Assembly (NCBI RefSeq): GCF_033096445.1
Contig: NZ_AP028155.1
Location: 4,779,880 to 4,843,879 of the forward strand
DNA: 64,000 nucleotides
Source of the DNA: Butyricimonas faecihominis
GTDB lineage: Bacteria > Bacteroidota > Bacteroidia > Bacteroidales > Marinifilaceae
Direction of reading: 5' to 3'
The translations under genes and the position numbers were made by a program. This document shows, in pieces, positions 51,859 to 60,056 of the stretch; the stretch's first letter is position 1, and each line of letters starts with the position of its first letter. Below the pieces are notes generated by a model. The model had not been told where the DNA came from and made no database searches. It was given only the letters and a program-made list of their open reading frames with translations.

Positions 51859-53070
51859 ATGAAAATGATAAAATTCGGGTTGGCTTTATTTTTAGTGACA
51901 TTAATTGCTGGTAGAGCCTTTGCTCAAAACGTGGGAAAGTTGAAAAACTATTTGGAAAAGAATAAGTTGGAAAGTGTGGCGGGACAGGGGTTTGTTGAGA
52001 AAAAATTGACTGCAACAGGGGCCCGTGATGCCGGGATTGTACTGGTTGAGGCATGGGAAAAAGAGATTAAAGAGAAATATCATCGTTCTTGGGGATTGAA
52101 AACTTTTAACCGGGAGGGGTTACAGATGAAGTTTGATTACCGGGTATTTGGTGAAAAACCGGCGGATGGGCGTAGCCTGTACATATCCATGCATGGAGGG
52201 GGTAATGCTCCGGAGGCATTAAACACCCAGCAATGGCAGAATCAGATTCGTTTGTACGAGCCGGCGGAAGGAGTTTATGTAGCCCCGAGGGCGCCTTGGG
52301 ATGATTGGAACATGTGGTTTAAACCGGGATTGGACGAGTTCTTCGAGGCGTTGATTCAAACGGCTATCGTGGAGATGGGTGTGAATCCGGATAAGGTATA
52401 TCTGTTGGGGTATTCTGCCGGTGGAGATGGTGTGTGGAGAATGGCCCCCCGTATGGCCGATCGCTGGGCGGCAGCCTCGATGATGGCCGGGCATCCGGGA
52501 GAAGCTTCGCAGGTGAATTTGCGTCACGTTCCTTTTATGATCTGGATGGGAGAAAATGACGGGGCATACGACCGGAATAAGTTGGCGGTAGCGAAAGGGA
52601 ACGTGTTGGATTCTTTACAGCAAGTGGAGCCGGAAGGGTATATACACGAAACGCATATTGTGAAAGGCAAGGGTCATTGGATGGATCGGGCAGATACGGT
52701 AGCGATCGCGTGGATGGCTAAATATAAAAGAAATGCTTTGCCGAAAGAGATTGTCTGGCGTCAGGAAGAGGTGGTTCGTCCGTCCATGTACTGGTTGGGA
52801 GTAAATCCGGCAGATGCTCGTCCGGGAATGACCGTGGTGGCAGAACTTGCCGGGAATGAAGTGAAAATCGTGAAGAGTGATTATCCGAAATTAAGAGTTT
52901 ATCTGAATGATAAGATGGTGGATATGGATAAGCCGGTAAAGGTTACTTATCAAGGAAGGACGTTGTTTGAGGGGAAGGTGGAGAGAACGATGGGATGCTT
53001 GGCAAAAACTTTGCAGGAAAGGGGAGACCGGGAATTGATGTTTAGCGGGTACGTGGATGTGAAAATATAA
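51859..53070 (+). CDS. secreted alpha/beta hydrolase
   Basis: 403 residues. The signal peptide ends at GRAFAQ (about 21). A hydrolase fold has an oxyanion-type MHGGGNAP (about 113), nucleophile elbow LGYSAGGDGVW (Ser about 186), Asp in GENDGAY (about 232) and His in KGHWMDRAD (about 271). A C-terminal beta domain follows. It resembles poly(3-hydroxybutyrate) depolymerase or feruloyl-esterase-type secreted esterases; the substrate is unknown. The radical SAM gene follows 8 bases later. Confidence 0.82.
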   Translation: MKMIKFGLALFLVTLIAGRAFAQNVGKLKNYLEKNKLESVAGQGFVEKKLTATGARDAGIVLVEAWEKEIKEKYHRSWGLKTFNREGLQMKFDYRVFGEKPADGRSLYISMHGGGNAPEALNTQQWQNQIRLYEPAEGVYVAPRAPWDDWNMWFKPGLDEFFEALIQTAIVEMGVNPDKVYLLGYSAGGDGVWRMAPRMADRWAAASMMAGHPGEASQVNLRHVPFMIWMGENDGAYDRNKLAVAKGNVLDSLQQVEPEGYIHETHIVKGKGHWMDRADTVAIAWMAKYKRNALPKEIVWRQEEVVRPSMYWLGVNPADARPGMTVVAELAGNEVKIVKSDYPKLRVYLNDKMVDMDKPVKVTYQGRTLFEGKVERTMGCLAKTLQERGDRELMFSGYVDVKI

Positions 53071-53078
53071 CCTTGAAG

Positions 53079-53702
53079 ATGAGGTGCGTGGAAGTTTCTC
53101 CAAAAGTTATAGGAATAGCTCGTCATCGCTTACAAACAGACGGGCAAGGGGTTTCTACGTTGGTGGCGTTTCATGGTTGTCCGTTGCATTGTAGGTATTG
53201 CTTGAATCCACAATCGTTGAACAATGGGAGGTACTGGAAACGATATGATTGCAGGACATTGTACGAGGAGGTTAAGGTGGACGAGCTTTATTTTTTGGCT
53301 ACCGGAGGTGGGGTGACTTTCGGGGGAGGGGAACCGTGTTTGCAGAGTGAATTTATTGGGAAATTCCGGGAACTTTGTGGGAAAGAATGGTTGCTGACAG
53401 TGGAGACATCTTTGAACGTGGGGCAGGAGTATGTTGAGCGATTACTCCCGGTTGTCGATCGTTTTATTATTGATATCAAGGATATGAACCCGGATATTTA
53501 TAAGCAATATACGGGTAGAGATAACGAGGCCGTTGTTTGCAATCTTCGTTTGTTGGTGGAACGAGGCCGAGGGGAGGATATGCTTGTGCGTGTACCTCTT
53601 ATTCCCGGTTATAATACCGATAAAGACCGGGGGAAAAGTTGCAGGCAATTGGAGATGATGGGGATAAAGTATTTTGATCTTTTCACGTATAAGATGAATT
53701 AG
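53079..53702 (+). CDS. small radical SAM protein, glycyl-radical-activase-like
   Basis: 207 residues from ATG 53079 (a TTG two codons upstream is in frame). The cluster motif FHGCPLHCRYCLNPQ (Cys 34, 38, 41; C-x3-C-x2-C) and the GGGVTFGGGEP loop match pyruvate-formate-lyase-activating-type enzymes. The protein is a minimal radical SAM core, with no extra ferredoxin domain or SPASM-type C-terminus. No glycyl-radical enzyme is nearby. The downstream gene, 4 bases away, starts with a four-Cys motif, so this enzyme may act on it or work with it (inference). Confidence 0.85.
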   Translation: MRCVEVSPKVIGIARHRLQTDGQGVSTLVAFHGCPLHCRYCLNPQSLNNGRYWKRYDCRTLYEEVKVDELYFLATGGGVTFGGGEPCLQSEFIGKFRELCGKEWLLTVETSLNVGQEYVERLLPVVDRFIIDIKDMNPDIYKQYTGRDNEAVVCNLRLLVERGRGEDMLVRVPLIPGYNTDKDRGKSCRQLEMMGIKYFDLFTYKMN

Positions 53703-53706
53703 TGTT

Positions 53707-54630
53707 ATGATGCAAGGGAAACAAACTTGTAAAATACTGAAAGAGATTCGCAAGCAAGTTGCCCGGGCGAATGATATCGAGTATGTTGTTTCAGAGTGCC
53801 AGTATAAAGGCGATTGTTTGGGAACTTGTCCCAAGTGTGAGGCAGAAGTTCGTTATCTGACACAGGCTTTGGAACACAGGCGTTTGGCAGGAAAGGTTGT
53901 TTCGTTGATGGGAATATCGATAGGCTTGATGGGAGTTCCTACTGCGGCATATACTATGGGGGAGGAAGTGGCTGTTGAACAGGATACGGTCTGTTTAGGT
54001 GTGGGAGAGATTCTTGTACGAGGAAGAGTGGTGGATAGTGTGGGAAATCCATTGGCGAATGCACATATCGTGGAAAAGGGAATGACAATGGGAACGTGTA
54101 GTAATCAAGACGGGTATTTCTCTTTGGGAGTATCTGGTGTGTTACCGTTACGGGTCTCGTTTATCGGGTATGAAAGCAAAGAAGTCTGGGTTCCAAGGGG
54201 GGGAGCGTCCAACCTAATGGTTGTGTTGAGTCAGGGGATTTTTGCACTGGATGAGGTGGGGGTAAATGGTTATTTTAATAGTACGAAACATTCATTCATA
54301 GCAGGAATGATGACAACTTTCGCTAAAGGGGATAATATTTTGGTACCCCAAGGTTGGTTTCGAGTTGAAGGTTGTGTCGAGGATGAGAATGGAGAACCTT
54401 TATCGGGAGTTGTGATTTATCGTAAACGAAAAGGGAAAAATTTTCCAGAGTGTACTACAATAGATGGAGGAACATTCGAGTTCTGTTTGAAGAGACGTCG
54501 GTGGCTTTGGTTCTTCAAGGAGGGGTATCAAGTACAGAAGATGAGAATTAAAAAAAAGAATGCTTTAGGTCTTCGGGTTGTACTGAAACAAGAAGAGTGT
54601 GATACAGGGAATGGTGAAGCATTTCTTTAA
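53707..54630 (+). CDS. four-Cys motif protein with TM segment and two carboxypeptidase-like regulatory domains
   Basis: 307 residues. The N-terminal part (about 1-60) carries Cys 31, 37, 41 and 44 as C-x5-C-x3-C-x2-C (QYKGDCLGTCPKCEAEV), like a small metal-binding knuckle. A hydrophobic segment follows (about 65-82, VVSLMGISIGLMGVPTAAY), then two CarboxypepD_reg-like beta domains at about 100-178 (VRGRVVDSVGNPLANAHIV) and 222-300 (VEGCVEDENGEPLSGVVIY). The Cys knuckle would be cytoplasmic and the beta domains periplasmic. I recall similar starts in other Bacteroidales proteins but no function. Encoded 4 bases after the radical SAM protein. Confidence 0.78.
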   Translation: MMQGKQTCKILKEIRKQVARANDIEYVVSECQYKGDCLGTCPKCEAEVRYLTQALEHRRLAGKVVSLMGISIGLMGVPTAAYTMGEEVAVEQDTVCLGVGEILVRGRVVDSVGNPLANAHIVEKGMTMGTCSNQDGYFSLGVSGVLPLRVSFIGYESKEVWVPRGGASNLMVVLSQGIFALDEVGVNGYFNSTKHSFIAGMMTTFAKGDNILVPQGWFRVEGCVEDENGEPLSGVVIYRKRKGKNFPECTTIDGGTFEFCLKRRRWLWFFKEGYQVQKMRIKKKNALGLRVVLKQEECDTGNGEAFL

Positions 54631-54634
54631 TAAC

Positions 54635-54670
54635 CAGCCCCGAAAGTTCAAAATGTGATTTTCGGGGCTG
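54635..54670. terminator. terminator between the Cys-motif gene and the convergent PLP enzyme
   Basis: Perfect 11-bp stem CAGCCCCGAAA (54635-54645) with TTTCGGGGCTG (54660-54670), 14-base loop. T-run weak on both sides. Confidence 0.75.
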
Positions 54671-54704
54671 ATAGGTATGTTTTTTATGAGTTTCTTAGTA
54701 AATA

Positions 54705-55955
54705 CTAAAGAGCGTTTGCATCAACAACTACGTCTTTGTTGTATTCTCCGTTAGCTAACTTTTGGGCAACATTCTTGAATGCTTTTACCGTGTATTCCAC
54801 GTCTTCCAAGGTGTGCATAGCCGTCGGGATCAAGCGGAGTAATAATTGGCCTTTCGGGATAACCGGATAAACCACGATAGAACAGAACAAGTTATAGTTC
54901 TCTCTTAAATCCATGGCAACCTGTGTTCCTTCAGCCACACTACCGGACAAATAGACAGGAGTAACCGGAGAATTGGTTCTTCCAATATTCAATCCGTCAG
55001 CTTTCAATCCGGCTTGGAGAGCTCTTACGATCGTCCATAATTTCTCACGCAATTCCGGTTTGGTTCTCAATAGCTCCAAGCGTTTGATCGCACCTTCAAC
55101 CATAGGCATCGGGAGTGATTTTGCGAAGGTCTGAGAACGCATGTTATATCTCAAATACATACAAATATCTTCATCACAAGCGATGAATGCACCGATACCT
55201 GCCATTGCTTTAGCAAAAGTTGCAAAGTAAAGGTCGATACCGTCCATTACACCGAAATGATCTCCTGTTCCGGCTCCGTGGGGTCCCATGGTTCCGAATC
55301 CGTGAGCGTCATCCACGAGTAAACGGAAATTGAAGTCTTTCTTTAAAGCTACAATCTCGTCCAATTTACCAAGGTCACCTGCCATACCGAATAAACCTTC
55401 CGTAATCACCAAAATACCACCACCGGTGTTTTCCACCCATTTGGTTGCTCTTTCCAGTTGTTTACGCAAGCTTTCCATGTCATTATGCTGGTACACATAT
55501 CTTTTTGCCGGAGACAAACGAAGACCGTCCATGATACAAGCATGGTCTTCAGCATCGTACACGATACAATCGTGACGGCTGGTCATGGCATCAATGATAG
55601 AAACCATTCCCTGGTAACCGAAGTTTAATAAGAAAGCGTCCGGTTTTCCCACAAATTCTGCCAATTGAGATTCCAAGTACTCGTGACGAGAAGTTTGCCC
55701 ACTCATCATACGCGCCCCCATCGGGTAAGCCATACCGTATTTTGCAGCAGCCTCGGCGTCAGCTTTACGTACTTCCGGGTCGTTTGCAAGACCGATATAA
55801 TTATTTAAACTCCAGTTTAAAACTTCCTTACCGCGGAATTTCATGCGGGGACCAATTTCGCCCTCTAATTTCGGGAAAGAGAAATAGCCATGAGCTTGTT
55901 TGGCATATTGACCAATGTTTCCCTTCTGTTGTCTTACTCTTTCAAAAATGTCCAC
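54705..55955 (-). CDS. alpha-oxoamine synthase family PLP enzyme, serine-palmitoyltransferase-like
   Basis: 416 residues. Fold type I aminotransferase of the SPT/KBL/BioF group: SLNNYIGLAN (about 50), MSGQTSRHEYLE (about 85), LNFGYQGM, ITEGLFGMAGDLG (about 183), VDDAHGFGTMG (about 213) and the PLP-lysine region TFAKAMAGIG (about 246). These enzymes condense a small amino acid with an acyl thioester. In Bacteroidota this subgroup has been tied to sphingolipid (serine) or sulfonolipid (cysteate) synthesis; the sequence alone does not decide. BioF is less likely. Monocistronic with its own promoter. Confidence 0.88.
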   Translation of the reverse strand: MDIFERVRQQKGNIGQYAKQAHGYFSFPKLEGEIGPRMKFRGKEVLNWSLNNYIGLANDPEVRKADAEAAAKYGMAYPMGARMMSGQTSRHEYLESQLAEFVGKPDAFLLNFGYQGMVSIIDAMTSRHDCIVYDAEDHACIMDGLRLSPAKRYVYQHNDMESLRKQLERATKWVENTGGGILVITEGLFGMAGDLGKLDEIVALKKDFNFRLLVDDAHGFGTMGPHGAGTGDHFGVMDGIDLYFATFAKAMAGIGAFIACDEDICMYLRYNMRSQTFAKSLPMPMVEGAIKRLELLRTKPELREKLWTIVRALQAGLKADGLNIGRTNSPVTPVYLSGSVAEGTQVAMDLRENYNLFCSIVVYPVIPKGQLLLRLIPTAMHTLEDVEYTVKAFKNVAQKLANGEYNKDVVVDANAL

Positions 55956-56004
55956 TTCGATAAATATTTTGAAATTCTTAATCTTATTATTTACAATGTG
56001 GAAA

Positions 56005-56012
56005 CAAAGGTA
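56005..56012 (-). promoter_or_regulatory. -7 element for the alpha-oxoamine synthase
   Basis: The minus strand reads TACCTTTG, 49 bases before the ATG at 55955. The 321-base gap 55956-56276 holds this, the bamD promoter and a copy of the ACAAGTTACAAGT repeat (56126-56138), and nothing else recognised. Confidence 0.5.
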
Positions 56013-56223
56013 ACTAAAAAAATGTATTCCAAATAAGTTCTTTTGAAAAGTTGCGGTTTCGGGAGTGGAAATACGTTTAAATACTTAGTCCGTTTTTATG
56101 TGGTTGTAGAAAAACAGACTGTAGTACAAGTTACAAGTGGCAGGTTATAGATACTTGCCTCTTTTTGTTTTTAGTTTTTATCTTGCTTTGATCATAAATA
56201 GTCAATCATAAGTTGTAAATTAT

Positions 56224-56254
56224 TTTGTGGATTGATATTTATAATTTATCTTTG
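56224..56254 (+). promoter_or_regulatory. promoter of the bamD operon
   Basis: TTTG (56224-56227), 19-base spacer, TATCTTTG (56247-56254): a complete match to the Bacteroides consensus. Start codon 23 bases downstream. Confidence 0.75.
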
Positions 56255-56276
56255 CGTGATGCAAAAAAGGCACTTT

Positions 56277-57086
56277 ATGATGAAGAATTTTATAGGATTT
56301 CTGCTTGTGATAATTTTGATGAGTTCATGTAGTGAGTATCAGAAACTCTTGAAAAGTGGTGATTCTCAGGCCATGTATAAGAAAGCGGTGGAGTATTATA
56401 ATAATGGAGATTACACGAAAGCTTCCAATTTGTTTGATGGGATTCGGATGGTTTTCCAGGGAACATCCAAGGCTCAGAGTGTGGCTTATTACCGGGCTTT
56501 CTGTAGTTATAACCAAAAAGATTACGAAGTTGCGGCAGAATTGTTCAAGCAGTTTGTTTCAATATATCCAGAAAGTTCCTACGTGGAAGAATGTTTATAC
56601 ATGATCGGGTATTGTAATTTCTTGGCTTCTCCGAAAGCGAGATTGGATCAGACCGTGACAGAGAAAGCAATGGAAAGTTTTCAACTTTATTTGAGCCGTT
56701 ACCCGAACAGTTCTCGTAAAGAACAAATTCATGAATACATGGATGAGATGAGGGACAAGTTGTCTTACAAGGATTACTTGAGCGCAAGAAATTACTATTT
56801 GAGAGAAAAATATAAATCAGCCGTGGTGAGTCTTGAGAATTGTTTAAAGGATTACCCGGGATCTAAATATCGGGAAGAAATCATGTATATGTTGTTCAAT
56901 TCCAAGTACGAGATGGCTGTAAATAGTGTTGAAGATAAACAATACGAACGTTATAATGCGGCTAAAGAGGAGTATTATTATTTCCTTGATGAATACCCGG
57001 AAAGTCGTTATGCCAAGGAAATGGCTCGAAAATATGAAATCATCAACGAGTTCTTGAAACCGTATGATGTTGATGAAGAAGAATAA
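56277..57086 (+). CDS. bamD: outer membrane protein assembly factor BamD
   Basis: 269 residues from ATG 56277 (ATG 56280 equally possible; ATG 56259 would lie at the transcription start). Lipoprotein signal peptide with lipobox LMSSC. TPR-like helical repeats span about 30-240 (MYKKAVEYYNNGDYTKASNLFDGI, AYYRAFCSYNQKDYEVAAELFKQFV, YPESSYVEECLYMIGYC). Partner of BamA (23554-26100) in barrel assembly. Followed by rpoZ and coaBC, a gene order common in Bacteroidales. Confidence 0.93.
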   Translation: MMKNFIGFLLVIILMSSCSEYQKLLKSGDSQAMYKKAVEYYNNGDYTKASNLFDGIRMVFQGTSKAQSVAYYRAFCSYNQKDYEVAAELFKQFVSIYPESSYVEECLYMIGYCNFLASPKARLDQTVTEKAMESFQLYLSRYPNSSRKEQIHEYMDEMRDKLSYKDYLSARNYYLREKYKSAVVSLENCLKDYPGSKYREEIMYMLFNSKYEMAVNSVEDKQYERYNAAKEEYYYFLDEYPESRYAKEMARKYEIINEFLKPYDVDEEE

Positions 57087-57116
57087 CCAGATAAAACAAT
57101 AATATTCAAATTAACC

Positions 57117-57470
57117 ATGGTAGATTTTAAGAAAGTTAAAGCGCCGAATAATACTATTACCCGGAATCCGGCATCATTGGCCAGTAAAGCGGATAACATC
57201 TACGAGGCAGTAGCCGTGATCGGTAAAAGGGCTAATCAGATTTCGGTTGAAATGAAAGAGGAGTTAAGTAGGAAACTTCAAGAGTTTGCCTCTTATGCGG
57301 ATAATTTGGAAGAGATATTTGAAAATCGGGAACAGATCGAGATTTCCAAGTATTACGAGCGTTTGCCGAAACCCGTGTTGATTGCTACCCAGGAATTTGA
57401 GGACGGGGATATTTATTTCCGTGTTTCCTCGAAAGAGAAAGGTGATGCAAATAATGCAGACGAGGAATAG
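57117..57470 (+). CDS. rpoZ: RNA polymerase omega subunit (Rpb6-like)
   Basis: 117 residues. Core motif NIYEAVAVIGKRANQIS (about 27-43) with the omega/Rpb6 signature, then FENREQIEISKYYERLPKPVLIATQEF as in other Bacteroidota omega proteins. Stabilises the beta-prime subunit. 30 bases after bamD; a terminator follows. Confidence 0.92.
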   Translation: MVDFKKVKAPNNTITRNPASLASKADNIYEAVAVIGKRANQISVEMKEELSRKLQEFASYADNLEEIFENREQIEISKYYERLPKPVLIATQEFEDGDIYFRVSSKEKGDANNADEE

Positions 57471-57495
57471 TCCCTGTCTTTAAGGAAAAGAATAT

Positions 57496-57525
57496 ACCTG
57501 AGAGTGCTATACTTTCAGGTTTTTT
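57496..57525 (+). terminator. intrinsic terminator after rpoZ
   Basis: ACCTGAGAGT (57496-57505) with ACTTTCAGGT (57511-57520, one G:U), then TTTTTTG. A TAAATTTG -7 element for coaBC lies just after at 57530-57537. Confidence 0.88.
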
Positions 57526-57605
57526 GTTTTAAATTTGCCAAGCAAGTTCTCTTTCCTTGATATTTGAGTTCGAGGAGCGTGAATTTATAACGTTATAAAT
57601 AAGTG

Positions 57606-58802
57606 ATGTTAAAAGGAAAACATATTATATTGGGAGTGACAGGCAGTATTGCCGCATACAAGGCCGCAACATTAACTCGTCTGCTTGTGAAAGAAGGGGC
57701 GAGCGTGAAAGTGGTTATGACCCCTTTGGCAAAGGAATTTATTACCCCCTTGACGATGGCAACTCTTTCCAAGAGTCCGATTATGGTTGATTTTTATAAT
57801 CCGGAAAATGGAGATTGGAACTCACATGTCGATCTGGGATTGTGGGCTGATTTGTATTTGATTGCTCCGGCCTCAGCGAACACGATCGGAAAGATGGCGG
57901 GAGGTATTGCAGATAATCTATTGTTGACAACTTATTTGTCTGCCAAGTGTCCGGTGATGGTGGCTCCGGCAATGGATTTGGATATGTATAAACATCCGGC
58001 AACGCAACGAAATTTGAAGGTGTTGCAATCTTTTGGTAATATTATTATCGAACCGGAAAGTGGGGAGCTGGCTAGTGGCTTGATTGGGAAAGGACGGATG
58101 GAAGAACCGGAAAAGATTGTTTCCTTTATCACGGATTATTTTGCCCGACAAGCAGATTTTAAAGGTAAGAAGGTGGTAGTAACAGCGGGACCTACTTATG
58201 AAAAAATAGATCCCGTACGTTTCATCGGGAATTATTCATCCGGGAAAATGGGCTTGGCTATTGCGGAGGAACTTGCTGGACGGGGAGCAGAAGTAGTGCT
58301 TGTGTGTGGTCCTGTAAACTTGAAAACGTGTCATCCGGCGATTCGTCGGGTAGATGTGGAGTCTGCAGCTCAGATGTACGAAGTAACGTCAAAAGAGTTT
58401 GTCAACAGTGATGTTGCGGTTTTGAGTGCTGCTGTGGCTGATTTTACCCCGAAGGAAAAAGCCGATCACAAAATTAAACGGGGTAAGGATGATCTGTTGC
58501 TGGAATTACTGCCGACAAAAGATATTGCTGCTGAATTAGGAAGAATAAAAACTGCGTCGCAATTATTAATCGGGTTTGCCTTGGAAACGAATGATGAAGA
58601 GATAAATGCTCTTTCTAAGATGCAGCGAAAGAATTTGGATATGATCGTCTTGAATAGTTTGAATGATAAGGGAGCGGGCTTTAGCGTAGATACGAATAAG
58701 GTGACAATTCTGGATAAAGCGGGAGATAAGACTGTCTATGAGTTGAAAACAAAGGTGGAGGTTGCTAAAGATATAGTCGACCAGATCGCTTCCCGGTTGT
58801 AG
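57606..58802 (+). CDS. coaBC: bifunctional phosphopantothenoylcysteine decarboxylase / phosphopantothenate-cysteine ligase
   Basis: 398 residues from ATG 57606 (in-frame GTG one codon earlier). Coenzyme A synthesis. The N-terminal flavoprotein (about 1-180) has GVTGSIAAYKAATL, catalytic-type His in NSHVDLGLWAD, APASANTIGKMAGGIADNLL, and APAMDLDMYKHP in place of the PxMNxxMW motif, as in other Bacteroidota. The C-terminal CoaB part (about 185-398) has TAGPTYEKIDPVRFIGNYSSGKMG and AVLSAAVADFTP. Confidence 0.95.
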   Translation: MLKGKHIILGVTGSIAAYKAATLTRLLVKEGASVKVVMTPLAKEFITPLTMATLSKSPIMVDFYNPENGDWNSHVDLGLWADLYLIAPASANTIGKMAGGIADNLLLTTYLSAKCPVMVAPAMDLDMYKHPATQRNLKVLQSFGNIIIEPESGELASGLIGKGRMEEPEKIVSFITDYFARQADFKGKKVVVTAGPTYEKIDPVRFIGNYSSGKMGLAIAEELAGRGAEVVLVCGPVNLKTCHPAIRRVDVESAAQMYEVTSKEFVNSDVAVLSAAVADFTPKEKADHKIKRGKDDLLLELLPTKDIAAELGRIKTASQLLIGFALETNDEEINALSKMQRKNLDMIVLNSLNDKGAGFSVDTNKVTILDKAGDKTVYELKTKVEVAKDIVDQIASRL

Positions 58803-58908
58803 TTTATATATGGAATTTTTGGGGTGAATTTTTTTTCTTGTAACTGGTTCGTTTGCAGGAATTCTTGTTTTCGTGCGAACTATTTTGGAAAATAAATTGG
58901 AAAATCGT

Positions 58909-58939
58909 TTTGTTCGGATGGAAATTATGCATAATTTTG
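58909..58939 (+). promoter_or_regulatory. promoter of the pyrBI leader
   Basis: TTTG (58909-58912), 19-base spacer, TAATTTTG (58932-58939). Transcription should begin at about 58943-58946, only a few bases before the leader ATG at 58949. It sits in the 325-base gap between coaBC and pyrB. Confidence 0.75.
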
Positions 58940-58948
58940 TATTCCGAT

Positions 58949-59062
58949 ATGAAGATAGAACATCAAAATATTCGGCGAAGATTGTTTTTATGCCTGCAGT
59001 TTAGGCAGAGACATAATCGTTGTTTTAACAAGATACAGAAAACCAACATTGTCGTTAGTTGA
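58949..59062 (+). CDS. putative pyrBI leader peptide, 37 codons
   Basis: Starts MKIEHQNIRRRLFLC and ends NKIQKTNIVVS, rich in Arg, Gln and Asn. The stop TGA (59060-59062) falls at the loop/right-arm boundary of the terminator at 59041-59080, so a ribosome finishing this ORF would cover the terminator's left arm. The longer frame starting at 58853 begins before the promoter and is rejected. T-rich stretches (58984-58993, 59018-59025) could be UTP-sensitive pause sites. The layout mirrors the E. coli pyrL-pyrBI attenuator. The peptide itself is not recognised. Confidence 0.65.
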   Translation: MKIEHQNIRRRLFLCLQFRQRHNRCFNKIQKTNIVVS

Positions 59063-59080
59063 CATTGTTGGTTTTTTTTT
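59041..59080 (+). terminator. attenuator terminator ahead of pyrB
   Basis: AACCAACATTGTC (59041-59053) pairs with 59061-59073 (one mismatch, 7-base loop), followed by nine T (59072-59080). It is between the promoter and pyrB, 48 bases before the pyrB ATG, so some transcripts must read through it. Confidence 0.88.
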
Positions 59081-59127
59081 ATATGGGAGAGTATGAACGA
59101 ACATAAACATTTTTAATATATAGAATT

Positions 59128-60039
59128 ATGAATAAACGTAGCTTAGTATCCATTACCGACTACTCGAAAGAGGACATTTTGGAAGTATTGAAAATAGCTT
59201 CTGAATTTGAGAAAAACCCAAATCGTAATTTATTAGAGGGTAAGGTGGTTGCTTCCCTGTTTTTCGAGCCATCTACTCGTACGCGATTGAGTTTCGAAAC
59301 AGCTATTAGTAGAATGGGAGGTCGTATTGTCGGATTTTCCGATGCTTCATCCTCTAGTACGACAAAAGGGGAATCATTGAAAGATACGACCAAGATGGTG
59401 GATAACTACTGCGACTTGATTGTGATGCGTCATCCTTTGGAGGGGGCAGCCCGTTTTGCCAGTGAGGTTGCTGATGTGCCGGTAATTAATGCGGGAGATG
59501 GTGCCAATCAACACCCGACTCAAACCATGTTGGATTTGTATTCTATCTATAAAACGCAGGGGACCCTTGAAAATCTGAATATTTTCATGGTCGGGGACTT
59601 GAAATACGGAAGAACAGTCCATTCTTTATTACAGGCGATGAGCCATTTTAACCCGACGTTCCACTTTATTTCCCCGAAAGAATTGGAGATGCCGAAAGCT
59701 TACAAGTTGTTCTTGGACGAATTGCATATTCCTTATTACGAGCATACCGAGTTGGATGATGTGATCAATGATGCGGACATCCTTTATATGACACGCGTAC
59801 AACGGGAGCGTTTTGCAGATCCGTTGGAGTACGAGAAAGTGAAGAATGTATATATCTTGAAAAACTCCATGCTGGCAGGGACAAAGGATAACATGAAGAT
59901 TCTTCACCCACTACCTCGCGTGAATGAGATCAGTGAAGATGTGGACGATAACAAGAAAGCATATTACTTCCAGCAGGCTTTGAACGGGGTATACACTCGT
60001 CAGGCAATTATTTTCAAAGCATTAGATTTAAAATGGTAA
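59128..60039 (+). CDS. pyrB: aspartate carbamoyltransferase catalytic subunit
   Basis: 303 residues. First committed step of pyrimidine synthesis. The carbamoyl-phosphate motif [13 protein letters not shown] (about 46-58), [27 protein letters not shown] (about 125-142) and HPLPRVNEI (about 262) are complete. Cotranscribed with pyrI 17 bases downstream and preceded by a leader ORF and terminator. Confidence 0.97.
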   Translation: MNKRSLVSITDYSKEDILEVLKIASEFEKNPNRNLLEGKVVASLFFEPSTRTRLSFETAISRMGGRIVGFSDASSSSTTKGESLKDTTKMVDNYCDLIVMRHPLEGAARFASEVADVPVINAGDGANQHPTQTMLDLYSIYKTQGTLENLNIFMVGDLKYGRTVHSLLQAMSHFNPTFHFISPKELEMPKAYKLFLDELHIPYYEHTELDDVINDADILYMTRVQRERFADPLEYEKVKNVYILKNSMLAGTKDNMKILHPLPRVNEISEDVDDNKKAYYFQQALNGVYTRQAIIFKALDLKW

Positions 60040-60056
60040 TTAAAGAATAAAGAGAT

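Noticed and set aside
58853-58948. Longer version of the pyrBI leader ORF starting at an upstream TTG
   Set aside because: It begins before the promoter at 58909-58939, so it would not be on the transcript.
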